This document shows, piece by piece, positions 3,797 through 5,002 of a stretch of DNA of 5,002 bases. Position numbers and translations under genes: made by a program. The stretch is from contig CANPZR010000208.1 of NCBI GenBank assembly GCA_947589175.1, positions 1 to 5,002 on the forward strand. Reading direction: 5' to 3'. The stretch is from an uncultured Lachnospiraceae bacterium. GTDB taxonomy: Bacteria > Bacillota > Clostridia > Lachnospirales > Lachnospiraceae. The notes under the pieces are model-generated. The model was not told the origin of the DNA. It searched no databases and worked only from the letters and a program-made list of their open reading frames with translations. Position 1 is the stretch's first letter; every line of letters begins with the position of its first letter.

Positions 3797-4825
3797 ATGA
3801 TGAGCGAATGGGTCTTAGTCGTGGATGATGACGTGGCGAATCTCCGCATGGCAAACCGCATACTGAAGGATGAGAATATGCGCGCGAGCTGTCTGAAGTC
3901 GGGAGAGGACGCCGTCTCATTTCTCAAACGCAACAAGCCGGACATCATCCTGCTGGATGTGCATATGATAGGGATGGACGGTTTTCAGACCCTGAAGGCT
4001 ATCCGGGAAAATGAAGCGGCTGCGGATATCCCGGTTATTTTCCTCACCGCGGACGATGACAGCGATACGGAGCGGCGGGGCTTAGAGGCCGGCGCGATGG
4101 ATTTTATCAAAAAGCCCTTTGTGCCGGAAGTGCTGATTCTGCGGATCCGCCATATGGTGGAGCTGGTCCGCCTGCAGTCGGATCTGAGCCGGGAGGTGGA
4201 GGAAAAGACGATGGAGGTCAGGGCGCAGAAAGACAAGCAGGAGAGGATTTACATCCAGCTCGTGACGGCGCTCGCCAGCACCATCGACGCGAAAGACGCC
4301 TATACTAACGGACACTCCTCCCGGGTGGCGGACTATTCCCTGCGGATTGCCATGAAGGCGGGATTTTCGCCGGAGATGCAGAACGAGATTTACGTGATGG
4401 GACTGCTCCACGATGTGGGGAAGATCGGCATACCGGACGCCATTATCAACAAGACGGCCAAGCTGACCGACGAGGAGTACGAGGTCATAAAGAACCACCC
4501 CGCTATGGGGGCGAAGATTCTGGAGAGGATTATAGATTTTCCCAAGCTCGCCACCGGGGCCAGATGGCACCACGAGCGGTACGACGGAAAGGGATACCCG
4601 GACGGCATCGCCGGAGAGGAGATTCCGCTGGAGGCAAGGGTCATTGCCGTGGCGGACGCCTATGACGCGATGAGCTCCAAGAGAAGCTACAGGGACGTGC
4701 TTCCACAGGAGGTGGTCCGGTCGGAGATAGAAAAAGGAAAGGGAACGCAGTTCGATCCGGCGCTGGCGGACGTCATGCTGGCCATGATCGACGAGGACAC
4801 GGATTATCAGATGAGAGAAAAGTAG
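3797..4825 (+). CDS. Response regulator with REC and HD-GYP domains (predicted cyclic-di-GMP phosphodiesterase)
   Basis: The protein has 342 residues. The receiver domain covers about 4-122: acidic pocket D10-D12, phosphoacceptor D54 in IILLDVHM, T84 and K106 in KKPF. A helical, probably coiled-coil linker spans about 122-152. The HD-GYP domain runs from about 153 to the end, with H173, H205-D206, K209 (HDVGKIGIPD), H234, H258-H259 and the GYP motif within DGKGYPDG (G266-Y267-P268), so all metal-binding and signature positions look intact. HD-GYP enzymes hydrolyse cyclic-di-GMP; phosphorylation of D54 by an unseen kinase would control activity. No membrane segment is present, so it is cytoplasmic. 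The ribosome binding site is weak (AGAGAG 3788-3793); ATG 3800 immediately after 3797 is equally possible and better spaced. The stop codon overlaps the next gene's ribosome binding site, implying an operon. It is divergent from the LytTR regulator. Confidence 0.94.
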   Translation: MMSEWVLVVDDDVANLRMANRILKDENMRASCLKSGEDAVSFLKRNKPDIILLDVHMIGMDGFQTLKAIRENEAAADIPVIFLTADDDSDTERRGLEAGAMDFIKKPFVPEVLILRIRHMVELVRLQSDLSREVEEKTMEVRAQKDKQERIYIQLVTALASTIDAKDAYTNGHSSRVADYSLRIAMKAGFSPEMQNEIYVMGLLHDVGKIGIPDAIINKTAKLTDEEYEVIKNHPAMGAKILERIIDFPKLATGARWHHERYDGKGYPDGIAGEEIPLEARVIAVADAYDAMSSKRSYRDVLPQEVVRSEIEKGKGTQFDPALADVMLAMIDEDTDYQMREK

Positions 4826-4830
4826 GTGAT
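4824..4830 (+). promoter_or_regulatory. Ribosome binding site overlapping the REC-HD-GYP stop codon
   Basis: AGGTGAT at 4824-4830 lies eight bases before ATG 4839 and shares its first two bases with the TAG stop (4823-4825). This fixes the start of the next gene and suggests translational coupling between the two. Confidence 0.75.
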
Positions 4831-4838
4831 GACGTTTT

Positions 4839-5002
4839 ATGTATGAACAGGAAAAACAGCGCTCGGCGCATCTCAGGCTGCTATTTGCCTATACGGCATG
4901 CATGATCGCGCTGGTGGCAGAGGCGCTCCTCCTCGGCTGGGAGATGCTGAATATCTGGCAGCTTGTGGCGGGGCTTGCGATATGCTGGATTCTGCATATC
5001 AG
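4839..5002 (+). CDS. Membrane protein, N-terminal part (3' end outside window)
   Basis: From ATG 4839 the frame stays open to the window end, giving 54 full codons. After a short polar start (MYEQEKQRSAHLR) come two hydrophobic segments, about residues 14-33 (LLFAYTACMIALVAEALLLG) and 39-54 (IWQLVAGLAICWILHI), separated by a short WEMLN turn. This is an N-terminal multi-span membrane region. Such regions often precede kinase, GGDEF or HD-GYP output domains, and given the coupled REC-HD-GYP gene a membrane sensor (for example a histidine kinase) is a reasonable guess, but no catalytic domain is visible. The alternative ATG at 4844 is in another frame that closes after about 20 codons. Confidence 0.75.
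   Translation, partial: MYEQEKQRSAHLRLLFAYTACMIALVAEALLLGWEMLNIWQLVAGLAICWILHI

Overview
The window reads as part of a Bacillota (Firmicutes) chromosome, most likely class Clostridia and plausibly Lachnospiraceae. This rests on strong GGAGG-type ribosome binding sites, a Firmicutes-style L10 leader with a transcription attenuator, clostridial-looking ribosomal proteins and a LytTR regulator of a type I associate with that group. The taxonomy is inference; no species can be named from the sequence alone.

Left part (1-2576) is the end of the ribosomal stalk/L1-arm operon in the order rplK (3' end only), rplA, rplJ, rplL, all on the + strand. A good promoter (TTGACA, 18-bp spacer, TACACT with upstream TG) lies between rplA and rplJ. 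It starts an L10 leader RNA and a factor-independent attenuator, so rplJ-rplL can be set by L10/L12 feedback separately from rplK-rplA. The operon ends at a strong terminator after rplL. rpoB, the usual next gene, does not follow within the remaining 2.4 kb.

Right part (2640-5002) is a signalling region. A minus-strand gene, convergent with rplL, encodes a LytTR DNA-binding regulator with an N-terminal domain that looks NTF2/SnoaL-like. About 320 bp away and divergent from it is a two-domain response regulator (REC plus HD-GYP, a predicted cyclic-di-GMP phosphodiesterase). Its stop codon overlaps the ribosome binding site of a membrane protein that runs off the window end. The divergent gap holds promoters for both directions.

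The most unusual signal is in the gaps between genes. Four of them carry short direct tandem repeats, each with its own unit: 23 bp x2 in rplK-rplA, 14/28 bp over about 84 bp in rplJ-rplL, 12 bp x2 in the regulator's 5' leader, and 17 bp x3 ending in a perfect 19-bp inverted repeat before the REC-HD-GYP gene. In addition, 10-bp-phased A/T tracts precede the rplJ promoter, and the rplJ 3' end carries an in-frame repeat that encodes an Ala/Glu/Pro tail. I see no transposase, CRISPR array, tRNA or rRNA. No complete new system is evident; the best leads are the intergenic repeats, the readable L10 attenuation switch, and the divergent LytTR / cyclic-di-GMP pair placed where rpoB is normally found.
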